Assembly: GCA_023375675.1 (NCBI GenBank)
Contig: JALQBC010000013.1
Location: 744,001-808,000 of the forward strand
From: Cytospora piceicola
Lineage: Eukaryota; Ascomycota; Sordariomycetes; Diaporthales; Cytosporaceae
Length of the DNA: 64,000 bases
Direction: 5' to 3'
Shown: piece after piece, positions 32,461 through 43,586 of the stretch
Layout of the letters: every line of letters starts with the position of its first letter
Numbering within the stretch: position 1 is the stretch's first letter
Translations under genes and position numbers: made by a program
Notes under the pieces: generated by a model
The model's database searches: none
What the model was told of the DNA's origin: nothing
Seen by the model: the letters and a program-made list of their open reading frames with translations, nothing else

Positions 32461-34456
32461 TCACTCATCATCGGCGTCCTCAAGCCGTATGCGCTCCAAC
32501 TCTGAAGATACGCTGTCAGCAGATGGGTAGTTGTCAATATCTAGGGCAGGGACTACTCACGTTTCTGCCAGGCCTTGGGGTCCTTGAGCTCAGCGACGCC
32601 ACCGTCGGTGTCCTCCCCCCCCGTGCTCCAACCGGCCTCCGGATTGAGTTGGGACTCGATATCTCGAACAGCGGACCTGCACATGATTGGTTGGTCGGTC
32701 AGTCAGATAGCTTGGGTTATCAGATTCAACACCGTAGGTGGGAACTAACGCTGACTTGTCCTTGGGGCTTCGAGCCAGGCTTTCCTGACGCTTGATGATA
32801 GCGAGCCGAATGAGCGACTGCAGAGTGTACACCGCGTCATTGCCTGCGTTGTGCAGGTACATATACGAGATGTCAAGGCCGGCCAAGACGGCGCTGAGGC
32901 CCTGGCCATTGTAGAATCGGTGTCGATGCTGGTGGAGCTTCTGATTGTCCACCACCTCGAGCAGGTTTCTCATCTCGTACACGTCAAAATCGATGGACTC
33001 CAGGAGCGCAATGTCTTGCTTGACGTCGTGGCCGACCAAAATGACCTTTCTCAGCTCTCCTGAGGGCAACTTGGGGGACATGATCTCCTCGGTGACTTTG
33101 AGGACCTTGCCCAGGGAAACAAACTCCGATTGACTGCTGGATATTAGCTGGCTGAGATAGCAAGACGTGGGACTGCTGCACTTACCCGAAAACGAAGCTA
33201 TCCGGGCATCCCATCACGTACTCGGTGTTCTTCATGTATGAGTACTCCTTGATGCGAAGGTGGCGGGCCTGGATGAGCTTGAACCAGTCCTGGCCCCCCT
33301 CACCGGGCGGGACTCCAACCAAGTTCTGACTATCGAGGATGGCGAAGCCCAGCTCGGTCACAAGTCCCGGGCTCTTCTCGTAAGTCTCCACGTCGACACA
33401 GATGAAGACCACATTGCCCTCGTTCTCGAAAGGAACGGCATCGTTGACATCAATCGCGGTGAGCTTCTCCGCGGTCGGAGAAGTCTTCTCGCGCAGTCCC
33501 AAGTAGCGTTGGACACGCTTCGTCTGATGGCCCCAATCCTTTCGGTTCTCAAGTCGCTCAACGGCCTTCTTCTTCTTCCTGTTCTTGCCCTTTCCACTGC
33601 CTCCCTGCCAGCTCTCCTTGCACTTCTTGACCAGTTCCTCGAACTCGTCGCGTTGGAGTTGGGTAAGCTTCGCGAGGTCGTCTTCGGGCTCGGGCAGTGG
33701 CATGACAGCCAGGAGCTTCTTGTACGACGCGGTGTCGCTAGCACGACCAAGGTAACGAGGACGGGGAGTTCCCAGGCCGCCGAAACGTCTGTGAAACTTG
33801 ACTTCGTTTCCTCCACCGGGGATTGTCAGGAGGGTCTTGTGTCTCTTGTTGATGCGGCGGAGCAGGGCATCCAGTTGGCGGGTGGGCACGAAGAGGATGG
33901 GGTTTTCCACTCGCTCATCGGGCTCGAAGAGGTAAAAGAAGTCCCAATGGTGGTTCTGGAACAGAGCATCCTCCTCAAAGTAGGGCCTCACCAACGGGTT
34001 GTTGGCCTTTCCAACATACATCTCGGGGTAGCGAACGAGGAACTTCCAGGGCACAAACGCCGTGTTCTCAGAAGCCTTGTCGCCTTCCTTCAGACCAAGA
34101 TCCTGGAAGGCAGCAGCATCCAGCTCGGCAGTTGATAGGGTAGCAGATTCGTTGTTGGCAAATCTAACGCTCTTGCCACCGTTTCCACGCTTGTTGTCTC
34201 TTCGCATCTCGGGAAGTACCTTGTTGGTGCAGTTCCTCGTATTCACCACAAACTCATCATCAGAGCTTGAGTATGGCTCATTGATGACATTGGGATTGAT
34301 CCGGGGCTTGGGCTCGTGAGTGCTCTCTTTGTTCCGAGGGCGTGTGACACGCTGAGGGGGAGGTGTGGGTGACTTCTCAGGTGATGGGGAAGGCTTCTCC
34401 CAGATGTTTTGGTCACCAAACATCTTGTGCAGGTTCTCAAGTGCATGTGAACCCAT
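32461..34456 (-). CDS. Gfd2/YDR514C-like protein with DEDDh exonuclease fold
   Basis: Four exons: 34456-33186, 33133-32750, 32676-32561 and 32501-32461, 603 aa. Introns are 52, 73, 59 nt, all GT-AG. I chose the ATG at 34456 (AAGATGGG) because an acceptor-like TTCTAG at 34501-34506 suggests a 5' UTR intron upstream. Residues 1-330 are polar with Ser/Pro- and Lys-rich parts. The C-terminal RNase H-like fold carries D355 and E357 (CVDVET), D464 (GHDVKQD), and H518 and D523 (HNAGND), the full DEDDh set. This domain is annotated Gfd2/YDR514C C-terminal in fungi and is related to the QIP exonuclease of RNA silencing. A 3'-5' exonuclease role is inference. The last exon ends in an acidic EDADDE. Confidence 0.83.
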
Positions 34457-35490
34457 CTTGATGACTGGGCTGAGTTCCAGTGTTTGCTTGAGGTGGCGTG
34501 CTAGAATTGAGTAGGAAACAATCAGTGGCTGTGGTGGGTTGTCTGTAGGCACAACACACGATTGAGGAAGCGTGCTTAATTAACAGGCCACCAAATAACG
34601 TTGGAAGTTGCTATGGCGATGTACGAGACTATCCGGATGTGGACTGTGGGTGCCTTGTACTGCCCAGGTGTCGCCGTGACCATGCAATGTCTGCTGTAGG
34701 AAAGTTTAAAAGTATTGGGATAAGGAGAGCATGTCTGTACCAAGTACCTACTCAGTAGGTAGGCAGTGATGCAGGAACACCTCCGGGCAAAGGGCTCCTT
34801 CCAAGTATATTCTCCTTCTTCTTAAAGCAGTGGTGTCTCATCAATGTTCTTTTTCATTACCTGCCAATGTGTAACAAACAAAAGTATGGATTCTCTACTC
34901 CTGCAGCTCTAAAGGTCCTGGGTCTCGGAAGATATCGCCCTCTCATATCTCACTCTGGAATAAGGTCTTTCAGTGTAACCTTGAGTAGTATCAACGGAAT
35001 TGATTCTACGGTACCGAGTGCCATTCTCTGGGCACCTCTCATATATACTCAAGCACCTACATAGTACCTAGGTAGGTATTTACGCTTTGGGCTTCCCGTG
35101 GACTTCTCGGTTCTATCTCTGGCTATTTAGAGGCCTTTCCTGTTTGCTTTGTATCAGCCGTATGTACCCTCTTGTAGTTCTCGGTTTTCAGGTAGCTTGC
35201 GAGGAATATACCGCAGAAGTGCGTTCCCCAGTCACATCATGTCAGACCATGTGTAAGGCAATGTGGGATCTTTCTAAAAAAAATTATTTTACCATTTCTT
35301 CGATTTGAGGACAAACTTTTGGTTTTGATCAAGCTCAATAGAATCCCAAAGCTCGATCGACTCCTGTACCTGAGAACTCCATGAATAAATGCCCACCTCC
35401 CCTGACAAAGGTCTTGGTGGGCCAACATAACTCCTTACATCATCTTGCCGCTGCTGGAAGCATATCCGACCTCGCATACTCCTCAGGGGC
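34457..35490. other. Intergenic between Gfd2-like gene and Ku80
   Basis: Includes the Gfd2-like leader with a probable 5' UTR intron acceptor (34501-34506), GGTACCTAC-type motifs at 34742-34766 and 35062-35082, and the Ku80 3' region. No coding frame supported. Confidence 0.5.
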
Positions 35491-37887
35491 CTAAGTCTTG
35501 CCCGCCCAGAACTGTAAAATAAAGCGTTAGTTTTTTGAACTCCGTAAAGCATGGAACCAGTCCTCACCTGTTGTGCTTCTTCCTCCGTCACGTCCGAACT
35601 TTCAGACTGCCTCTTGGTGATCAACCCAAGGCGCCCTTGAGCAGGCCACATGATATACTTCGACCACATCTCCCTGCGGTCACCTCCCAGCGCACCGGAG
35701 GATATTTGCTTCTTGAGGTCCCTCAGGAAGTCGTTATAGACTTGAGAAATCTCAAACTCGATGCACTGCTCCCTCATCACTCCGATGTTCTCTTGAGCTC
35801 GGGCATAGTCCTTGTCCCCCATGCTCTCCTTGATTAGAGACTGTACAATTTGTGCCATGTCCTTGACCGCATTCTCGAGTTCCTCGTCCTTGTTGGCCGC
35901 ACCCAGGCGATGGCGGAGAGCCTGCTTGAACTCGGGGATGGAATTATCCTTGGAGATCTTGTTCTTCTTGCGGTCAAGTCCCTTGTTGAGCACGGAATCG
36001 ACATCAAATCCAGAGGACGGCTTTTCGGGCTGTCCTCTGCGGAACCTGCCGCTCGCCTTTTCGGGAACTGTGAAGACGTCAGTAAGCATACATATAAACC
36101 CCAGGGTATCTGCGGAACATACCTAGCTTGACTTCGGCTATCTTACTCAGAGCCTCGATCTGTGGTTTGGCTTTGACGACCAATTCCTCCGGAGGTCCAG
36201 AGTATTTCGTCAGAATTTCGGGAGTTGCCTTGAGAATGTCCTCAACCTTCTTCTTGGGATCTACAGCACGTTCCCGCACGGCCTGGTTGACGCGGTGTAT
36301 TAACGGGGAGTACAGGTCTTCAAGCGCGGCGTATTCTTGTGGATTTCTATGTATTTTGATCAGTGACAACCACTAAGAGAAATTGGATGGCTGAGTACAA
36401 ACCCTTCCTCGTCACGGTCGAATTCTGAGAGGTCCATGGCATCAACATAATCACTCATAGCTTGGTTGAGCTTATCATCGGGAAGAAGGCGATGTTTGGT
36501 GAGCGTCTTGCCTGTGACAGTGACGACCTTGTCCAAAGGAGGAAACCGGTATGGCCGTATATCTTCCGCGAATGGCAGAGGCACGTCGTACAGGCATTCG
36601 AAATCGGGTTCAATGCTTGGCCTCATTAGTAGCAGAATTGGACCCTTGTTGGCCTTGGGAACAAGTCTCGCTATTGCGTAGGTCTCTGCTTCATAGAGTG
36701 CATGGATGAGCGCAGAAAGGGCCAGTTTTGATGCCTCGTCCCATGGCTTTGCAACCGTAACAGAAGTCTCCCCTAGTGTGATGAACGGCTGGACCTACAA
36801 ACTGTCAACATCAAACAACAGTGGACATGTTATTATTTAGACGTACCTTGTCCATGTGAACGAAACCCAAGATGGAGAAACTCTTGTTGGTTTCAAGGTT
36901 GGTGATGTCCCACTCGCTGTTGGCGATAGGCACTGCCGTGCTTCCATACACATACCCTTTCGCAAGGTCCTCAAACTCCACATCCTTCTTTCCGCCAGGC
37001 GCACTTGGGTCATTTACCTTGTAAGTGCGGTGTTGTTCTATCGAGCCGAACTCGAGTCCTTCCATTTGATCGTCAGACTTCTTCGTTTCGACGACAGTTG
37101 TGGCGGCAGCAGGCCTGCTGACCTTGGTGGCGGGCCAGCGCTCAATGTTGATACTTATAGCACTTGGGAACTGCTCAGGGTCTCCGAGCGTCAGGGGTCC
37201 GTCGAAATTCTTGACCAGATTTACGTGCTTGACCCTTGGAGTTTGAAGTTCGCCCAGGGCCGCTGCCATGGTGGCGAAGTCTCCTCTCTTACACCTGTCC
37301 ACCAAGGACTTCAGAATAGCTTCGTTTGTCGCCTTGAGCCGGGGCTTATCTTCCTCCTTGAAGCCGAAATCGGCGTCGTCAAAATCCACGCCTAGCACAA
37401 CGAGTTCGATATCGAGGTCATTGAGCCGCATGGAAATCTCGTCGACATCTTCTCCATCAATTGGTCCTTGACCGTCCGTAATGAGGTAAATCTTTCGATC
37501 GTACTTGTTCTTTTTGGTGACCTCGTTGATCATTTCTGCGGCAGCAATGATGGCAGACATGGCATCGCCAGTTGCAGTGTTGCTTGGTTTGAGGGTATCT
37601 TTCAGCTCTTTCATCTGCGGCAGGTCTATGGGGCCGAGGTGCTTGAGTACTGAGATGTTGTCGTACCCAACCTCGTTTTCATCGTGATGCTTGTTGTTGG
37701 TCTCATCCGTCCGGACCCCGATGACACCCAAGCACCACGTCTTGCGCGACGCTTGGGCGGTGCTTGCGATTTTGTCCCAGACGTAGGGCATGCTCCAGTC
37801 CAAATCAGATTCGGAACGGCCACTATTGCAATTGGCCATGGACGAACCAAGGTCAACAATGTAAACAAACGCCTGCTTGTCAGCCAT
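35491..37887 (-). CDS. ku80: Ku80, ATP-dependent DNA helicase II subunit 2
   Basis: Five exons: 37887-36847, 36794-36403, 36346-36123, 36067-35568 and 35511-35491, 725 aa. Introns are 52-56 nt. The second uses donor GTTTGT. The last exon encodes only FWAGKT and the stop. Ku80 pairs with Ku70 as the ring that binds double-strand ends and starts non-homologous end joining, and it also acts at telomeres. The N-terminal von Willebrand A-like domain begins MADKQAFVYIVDLGSSM. The Ku core follows (FGSIEQHRTYKVNDP, YAIARLVPKANKGPILLLMRP), then the C-terminal arm and a helical domain (EFKQALRHRLG ... YNDFLRDLKKQI). The metazoan-type DNA-PKcs-binding tail is absent, as in other fungi. All residues expected of a full-length fungal Ku80 are present, with no disruption. 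Confidence 0.96.
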
Positions 37888-38321
37888 GGTGACGGGAAGG
37901 GGAAGGGTGTCAAGCCGATTGGAGAGTCTGTGAGAAGGGGGACATTTCCAAGGGCCCGTTCAAGCCAACCGTGGAACGCAGAGTGCTTGTATTTTATGTA
38001 TCCAGACAACCTTGGAAGTTTGTCACGTGTCACGTCGATTTCTAGGCAGAAGTCGCGAGTGGTTGCTCTCCAAAACCAAGAAGTGCCCCCTTGTCAAACG
38101 CGCATGCATGTGACTTTCAGACACCAGCTCTTATCGCTTATCGATGAGCTGACCACCCCCTGTCTGCTTTGAGCCTCCTTCAACGTCATTCATTAACCGG
38201 TCGACTCTCGACGAGTTTCTTATGGTTTCACATTCCGACCTGCAATATAGTAAACTTTGATGCCCATACAGACTCAGCACATATAAGAAAATCAAATCGT
38301 TTCATATATACCCTCGCCAAG
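37888..38321. promoter_or_regulatory. Divergent promoter Ku80 / TMEM205-like
   Basis: The 434 bp between two divergent start codons. It contains one copy of the CAACCTTGGAA motif (38008-38018). TATA-like sequence (atatata, 38304-38310) lies about 12 bp before the TMEM205-like ATG. Confidence 0.6.
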
Positions 38322-39061
38322 ATGTCTGAGAGATCCATCATGCTCACAGGAGCACCGTACCATATCATGGCGTGAGTTCTGGCTGCTTCCCACGTGCTGC
38401 TTCCCACGAGAGCTCTAGGAAATACTCACTTTCTCTTGTGTTAGTTACGGTTCCCTTTTTGGAACGACATTATGTGAGTAGCCTGGATTTTGCACGCTTG
38501 CACTTTTAGATTGGTCAGTTACTGATTGTAATGCCAGTCAATGTGAGGCAATGAGATCAATACTCAAGTCGGCTGCTTGCTTCTGACATGCCGCGACAGA
38601 CCTGCATAGGGACTGTTATCCAGTTCAAGACATTGCCAACCCTGCAATTCTCAGAACTCCAAACGAAGACGTTTCCTTGGTACTTCGGCCTTCAGACCGC
38701 ATTGCCCGTCGCCCTGGCGGTGACATTGCCCGGAAGACCATTCGGCCCCGCCGGTGGCATCCAAGGTTTCTTTGACCCAGCCAACAGATGGGGAACCTTG
38801 GTTCCTCTGGTCGCTGTCTTTGCCTCTGGGTTAGCCAACTGGATCGTCCTCCTGCCGGCGACGACGGCATGCATTGTGGAGAGGAGAAAGCAAGAGGCGA
38901 AGGACGGCAAGCGATCCTGGGACCCGCAGCCCCACTCACAGGAAATGGCAGCACTGAACAAGAAGTTCGGGTTGCTGCATGGCATCTCTTCCTTGTTGAA
39001 CGTCGTCAACTTTGTGGCTTCGGTTGTGTACGGTGCCACTCTGGCTGCGAGGATCCACTAG
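38322..39061 (+). CDS. TMEM205-like (DUF4149) membrane protein with a 5-nt microexon
   Basis: Modelled as four exons: 38322-38371, 38445-38473, 38538-38542 (TCAAT) and 38600-39061, giving 181 aa. Without the 5-nt exon the reading frame does not join; with it the product reads GTTLFNTCIGTVIQFKTLP, as in this family. Introns of 73, 64 and 57 nt all have GT-AG ends; the third has branch CTGAC at 38583-38587. The protein is a small multi-span membrane protein: segments SLFGTTLFNTCIGTVIQF, FGLQTALPVALAVTLP, LVPLVAVFASGLANWIVLLP and a C-terminal LLNVVNFVASVVYG. The PxFxxLQTKTFPWYFGLQT loop is typical. The function of the family is not settled; human TMEM205 is linked to drug tolerance and secretion. 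Confidence 0.82.
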
Positions 39062-39600
39062 AGCGTGCGTCTCTAGTATATAGGATCTCGACATATGGGT
39101 GTGTCCTGAGCTAGGAAACGGTACGGATTACAGGTGGGGAAATGTGGTTTGTATCAATCAATAATGCTGCATTCGCTTAACTCGGGATATCACAGAAAAA
39201 TAAACGCCCAATGCTCCCCATAAAGTGATCCTCGACCGTCGCTATTGTACCTCGACCTCCACCCTCGGGAACGCCTCAGCGCCCGCGCGGATTATTCTCT
39301 CCCACCCCCCCACATGGCTCTCACTGCTAGCTCTTGCGCCACCATGTCGCATGGCGTAGAAATGCGCCCAATGTCTGATACTCGGACTACCGACTCGCAG
39401 AGGCCGCCACATGACAACATCGGCATAGCCCAGTCTGATTGGCTCTCGCCGAAGAGTTCATGCCGCGGCGTGCCTTTGGTTGGGTGCCCCCGACGGACAT
39501 GCATGTGGATCCATCCGCGCGGTTTCCTACACCCGAAGAGTCGTTCCTGCGGGTTTGTTGTCCCGTCTAATAATGTCCGCTCCGACGCAGCCCTCGCGGC
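39062..39600. other. Intergenic, convergent 3' regions
   Basis: 3' regions of the TMEM205-like gene (+) and the small MGNN protein gene (-). No supported gene. Confidence 0.5.
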
Positions 39601-40053
39601 TCACTGCCCGCTCAGCCTCCGCAGCTCCTCCTTGGCCGCGAGAAGCTCCCTCTTCCTGGCCTCCATGTCGTGGGCGGTCTTCTCCTTGTCCTCGAACGGG
39701 TCCGACTGCTCCCTGGTCGGGGTCTTGATGTAGTGGCCCACGGTCCATTTCAGCGGCTTCCTCTCGAGCAGCTCGGCCAGGTTGACCTCCTCGGTGGGTT
39801 TGGGGAATGTCCGCGAGAGGGGGTCAACGGGGTAGGCCGACTCGCCCGGGGAGCAAATGGAGGATGCAGATGAGGATGTCGCTGTTGAGTCCATGGTCTT
39901 CGGCGCACCGCTGGAGCTATCGATAGAGCCCACGGAGCTGCGGCGTGACTGAGTAAAGGCCGGGGCCGGGGCCGCGGCAGGTTTGTTGTTGGTAGGCATT
40001 GGCGCCTGTGTGGCCTGAGGAGCGACCTGGGGCGCGGAGACGTTGTTGCCCAT
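39601..40053 (-). CDS. Small conserved fungal protein with N-myristoylation motif
   Basis: Single frame of 150 aa, ATG at 40053, TGA at 39601-39603. The start MGNNVS fits the N-myristoyltransferase consensus (Gly2, Ser6), so co-translational lipidation and membrane association are predicted. The next 70 residues are low-complexity Ala/Pro/Ser with an RRSS patch. A structured-looking C-terminal part follows (LERKPLKWTVGHYIKTPT), and a charged helix ends the protein (ARKRELLAAKEELRRLSG). I do not recognise a named family, and there is no catalytic motif. The upstream (GT)n tract at 40083-40115 sits in the leader or promoter. Confidence 0.8.
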   Translation of the reverse strand: MGNNVSAPQVAPQATQAPMPTNNKPAAAPAPAFTQSRRSSVGSIDSSSGAPKTMDSTATSSSASSICSPGESAYPVDPLSRTFPKPTEEVNLAELLERKPLKWTVGHYIKTPTREQSDPFEDKEKTAHDMEARKRELLAAKEELRRLSGQ

Positions 40054-41667
40054 GGTTGTTATAGTGTGAGTTGATTTGTGTATGTGTGTGTGTGTGTGTG
40101 GGTGTGTGTGTGTGTAAGTCTTTGGGAGGTCTCTTTTGATAAGTGGATGTAGATAGACCTGGAAGTTGAGTTACGGAAAGTGATAGCAAGGAGAAAAATG
40201 TGTGAAGAAAACTCGAGAGGAAGGGGAGTCGGTTAATAAAGGTTCTCATTAATAATACCCAGCATCTCGGCGATAATCTCAAATTGGAAATATTAAGAAA
40301 AAAATTCTAAACCCTTCCAAGGTTCTCAGGGTCCTCTCCCGGTCCCCCTGCCTACTTTGAACTTGGTTATTTCCGAACCCCGAGTGCCACGAGGGAAACC
40401 ACGGAAATGCGACAACCGAAGCGCAGCGTCCCAACGAATACGGACCAGACACCACGGGCCCAACCGTGACGGGGCGGGCTAGCTAGGTATGGAGCACCAC
40501 ACGGCTTGGTGCTGGGTTTTCTTGAGAAGTGCGAGACCTGATGGTGTATAAGACCTATCGATAGGGGGATCAGAGGCAGTGCGACTGGCACTAGAGAAGG
40601 CGTCCTCAAACATCGTCGTACAATTGATGATGACCTCAATAGAGGGTTGAAGGGAATGCCCAGGGTGGTGTGTGTGCTCGAGTGCTCTGAATGCCCCCAA
40701 GCCCACATGGGAATCACACACGCCTGGCACCTGGGCAGACGCGGCATCTAGGCTTCGACGTCTACCCGAGAGCGGGGCCCTTCCATCGTGGCGCCAGCGG
40801 TCTGGGCCACGGTGGATAGCGCCCAGGTGCCATGCGAGCACTCTATTCACATAGGGATTACCAGGATAAAGTAGTTTAATCCAGGCGAGATGACCGGGAC
40901 TGGCATGGTTGGAGATGGGGAACGAGGAACGCTGAGGAAATGGGACAGAAGCCAATATTATCTCGCCTGTGTCACAACCGAGAGTAAAAACAGACCGGCG
41001 TTTTCCGCTGAGTCGCTATACGCATATACTAATAATATATGGTCCAGTCCTCGACACCGACGTCCGTATTGTGCCTTGGGTCGATCAGAGAGTCCAGGCG
41101 TTTCAAGCTATGTCGAAATGATAAGCACCTGAACGCCACGAGGGAGGCAATTTGTTTGCTATACCAATGTTAATGTCCGGTCTCGTGATTAGATATTAGC
41201 AGGCGCTCAATACGCGCAGAATGCTCACGCAATACTGCGGTCACATGGCACACATCCATCCAACCCACGGGCATCAAAAGGGTTGGAACTGCGGCTCGAG
41301 TTTGCATGCATGTGCAGTCCGCTCTTCCCAGGGTTCATTTCAGCGTCGAAATGTGCCGGGGGTCGGTCACCCCCGGCGGTTCGGAGCCGAAGAATAGCAA
41401 CATGATCGCTATAAGAGAACGGGCGGCAGCTTGGCCCCCGTTGCAGCATGGCTTGGTGAGACCGGAGATCGAGTATGTCACCGAATATCTGAACTGCTCG
41501 ACACCATGCAGGTGTCAGCTTGTCAAGCGCCACCGATTATGGAAAAAGGAACTCGAAGATTCGCGTTGCGGCTAAACTACAACAACATTTTACTAACTAC
41601 TAATATACAAAGATCATCGTCTATTTTAGGCAGGTGGCCTTCCCCGAAGCTTAAGTGCTTATTCGAC
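40054..41667. other. Gene-free 1.6 kb between MGNN protein gene and DUF1295 gene
   Basis: Contains the (GT)n tract, the presumed MGNN promoter and the DUF1295 3' region. One inverted copy of the CCTTGGAA motif lies near 40314-40325. Other frames are short and unlike coding sequence. No RNA gene recognised. Confidence 0.5.
40083..40115. repeat. (GT)n microsatellite
   Basis: About 33 bp of GT units with one GG interruption, 30 bp upstream of the MGNN protein ATG (minus strand). Confidence 0.9.
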
Positions 41668-42958
41668 TCAATAAGCTTTGGGCGTCTTCTTTTTCTTCTT
41701 CTTGGTTAATTCGGCATCATGGGGGCCGCTCACCTTGGCCCCGGTCCCCTTGGCCTCGATTGAGTCGGACTCTGTCGCCCTGTCCTCGATCACCCCAGCC
41801 TTGTCCTCCTTCACCCCGGGCCTGGTCGCCCTAGGAGCAGGGGGCTCGTAAGGGCCGAAGTTCAGTACATTAGGCGCAAACATGCCGACCTGGTCCTGAT
41901 ACTCCTCGTACTCGGGGTACTTCGCAGCGGTGATCCTCTCCGTAAGCCAAGTTGATCCCTGGAAGAGGGCCACGAGACTGACACCGGGGATCAGGGTCCA
42001 TGAGAGGGGTGACTCCGAAGTGACGGTAGCCCAGTAGCCCAGCGTCATCCAGATACTCTGTTCACAAGCAAAGTTTGGGTGCCTGCTCCAAGCCCATAGA
42101 CCGGTGGTGTTGAACCCGCGGTCGAGGTCCTCCGCCGCAAAGCCTCGTGGCACCTTGGCAGTCTCCTTGTACTCCTTCTTGGCACTCTGGAACTCTGTTA
42201 CACGTCAACGATTTTGCTCGATCAATGTTTCATCGGACGAAGTATTAACTCACCCCACTGCTGCTCATCGGCAAAATACTCCGTTGTGAGGAGACCGAGC
42301 TCGACTGCCACAAATGCAACATCATACCAGGCCACCGTGGGTTGGAATTGTGTGCTCAGCAGAATAGGGTACACGGGGGCCGCCAGAGAAAAGAGCAGGA
42401 CGCTCTGTATGAAGGCAATGAAGGTCACGTTCAAGATGAAGAATGCCCAAGCCGGCACGTTGTGTCGGACGATCTCCCTGTGACAGTGTTTAGTATGAGC
42501 ACATACGGGAGCAAAAGGGATGTGCGTTCATACCATCTATAATCCTCAGATCCGACCTGGTAACCCCCTTTCCGCCAGTAGTTGAAGGTCAGACGGGCGG
42601 TCCATAGCGTGCTAAAGAGCAAGATGAGATCGAGTCTCTGGCTAGGGACACCAGACAGCCGAGCCCAAAGATCGAAATGGGCGATGTAGAACGTGGGCAG
42701 AATGCTCCAGCACCTGTCGACCTGGGAATAGTTCCTGTTGATCTCAGAGACAACCAAGAATATGGCCCCGAAGAAAATGGAGAGGGCAAAGCCGGAGATG
42801 AGCGGATTGGTCTCGAGGTATAAGTCCAGGAGGCTTTGGTGGGACTGAAAGACGCCCAGGAGCTTCGACGGCAGCTCATACAGCTGGGGGAGGTATGGGT
42901 CGACTGTCTTGGACCAGTCGACGCAGTCCGGGAACGATTGCAGGACTGGAAGCACCAT
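41668..42958 (-). CDS. DUF1295 steroid-reductase-like membrane protein
   Basis: Three exons: 42958-42534, 42477-42254 and 42194-41668, 391 aa. Introns are 56 nt (GTATGA...CACAG) and 59 nt (GTGAGT...AACAG). I chose the ATG at 42958 (MVLPVL); the frame extends a little further upstream but has no other ATG. Multi-span ER-type membrane protein. It has the family landmarks YSQVDRCWSILP, LTFNYWRKGGYQVGSEDYRW and, near the C-terminus, GFNTTGLWAWSRHPNFACEQSIW with a YPEYEEYQ motif. These resemble the reductase core of steroid 5-alpha-reductase and ICMT-like enzymes. An NADPH-dependent reductase role is plausible, but the substrate is unknown. The C-terminus is a lysine stretch (TKKKKKKTPKAY) that could act in ER retention. 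The start codon is 628 bp from that of TOP3. Confidence 0.9.
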
Positions 42959-43481
42959 CCTGTTCAATCTAGATGTGAGGAGTTTGGAAAATTATGATCA
43001 GTAAAGGTGGAAAGGTCTATTGAAGGGCCCTGCTGTTATGAAGCGAAGTTCGAGATCTCCCTCTCAGTTTTGATCTCTTTTCTCAAGGTCATGTCCCAAC
43101 ATTTGGTCCGGACATCACTGGAATGTGCGCGTCATGGTTAGGTCGATGAATGAATGGGCTTCGGGAATAGTGGCTGCACGGACCACCAGTAGCTTGGCAG
43201 GGGAAAAGCCCCGATAATTGCATTTAGAGTGCATAAACTCCAATATGTAGAATATGCATCGTTGCTATGCACATACTGCTGTATTGGTCAAGGCCTGTGG
43301 TGTCGAGTTCAGTAAGTCTCGTCCTGCATTACTTCTCTTTGCACCTGAACGTGTCTTGTCAATATTTACCGGAATATTGACGCGTTTCAAGTGACAGCGG
43401 TCATGTTGACAGCTTTTTGTAGTCCCAAAGGAAGGAACGGCCAGTTGCCGACGCGTTTTGCGAGTCTGGCTTCGTCGCAGC
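42959..43481. promoter_or_regulatory. Divergent promoter DUF1295 / TOP3
   Basis: Region between the DUF1295 start and the first in-frame ATG of the topoisomerase III frame (43482). No individual element assigned. Confidence 0.5.
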
Positions 43482-43586
43482 ATGCGATCATACAATAGCT
43501 GGCCGCTCAGATTCATCATCAGCCTCGTCTCTAACTCTAGCTTTGGGCCACCTCACTCCCGCCTTTTCGCTACAGCTCAGTCCAAG

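Noticed and set aside
33260..34135. 291-codon + frame antisense to the Gfd2-like gene
   Set aside because: Leu/Val-rich mirror frame; the minus strand carries the nuclease motifs and consistent introns.
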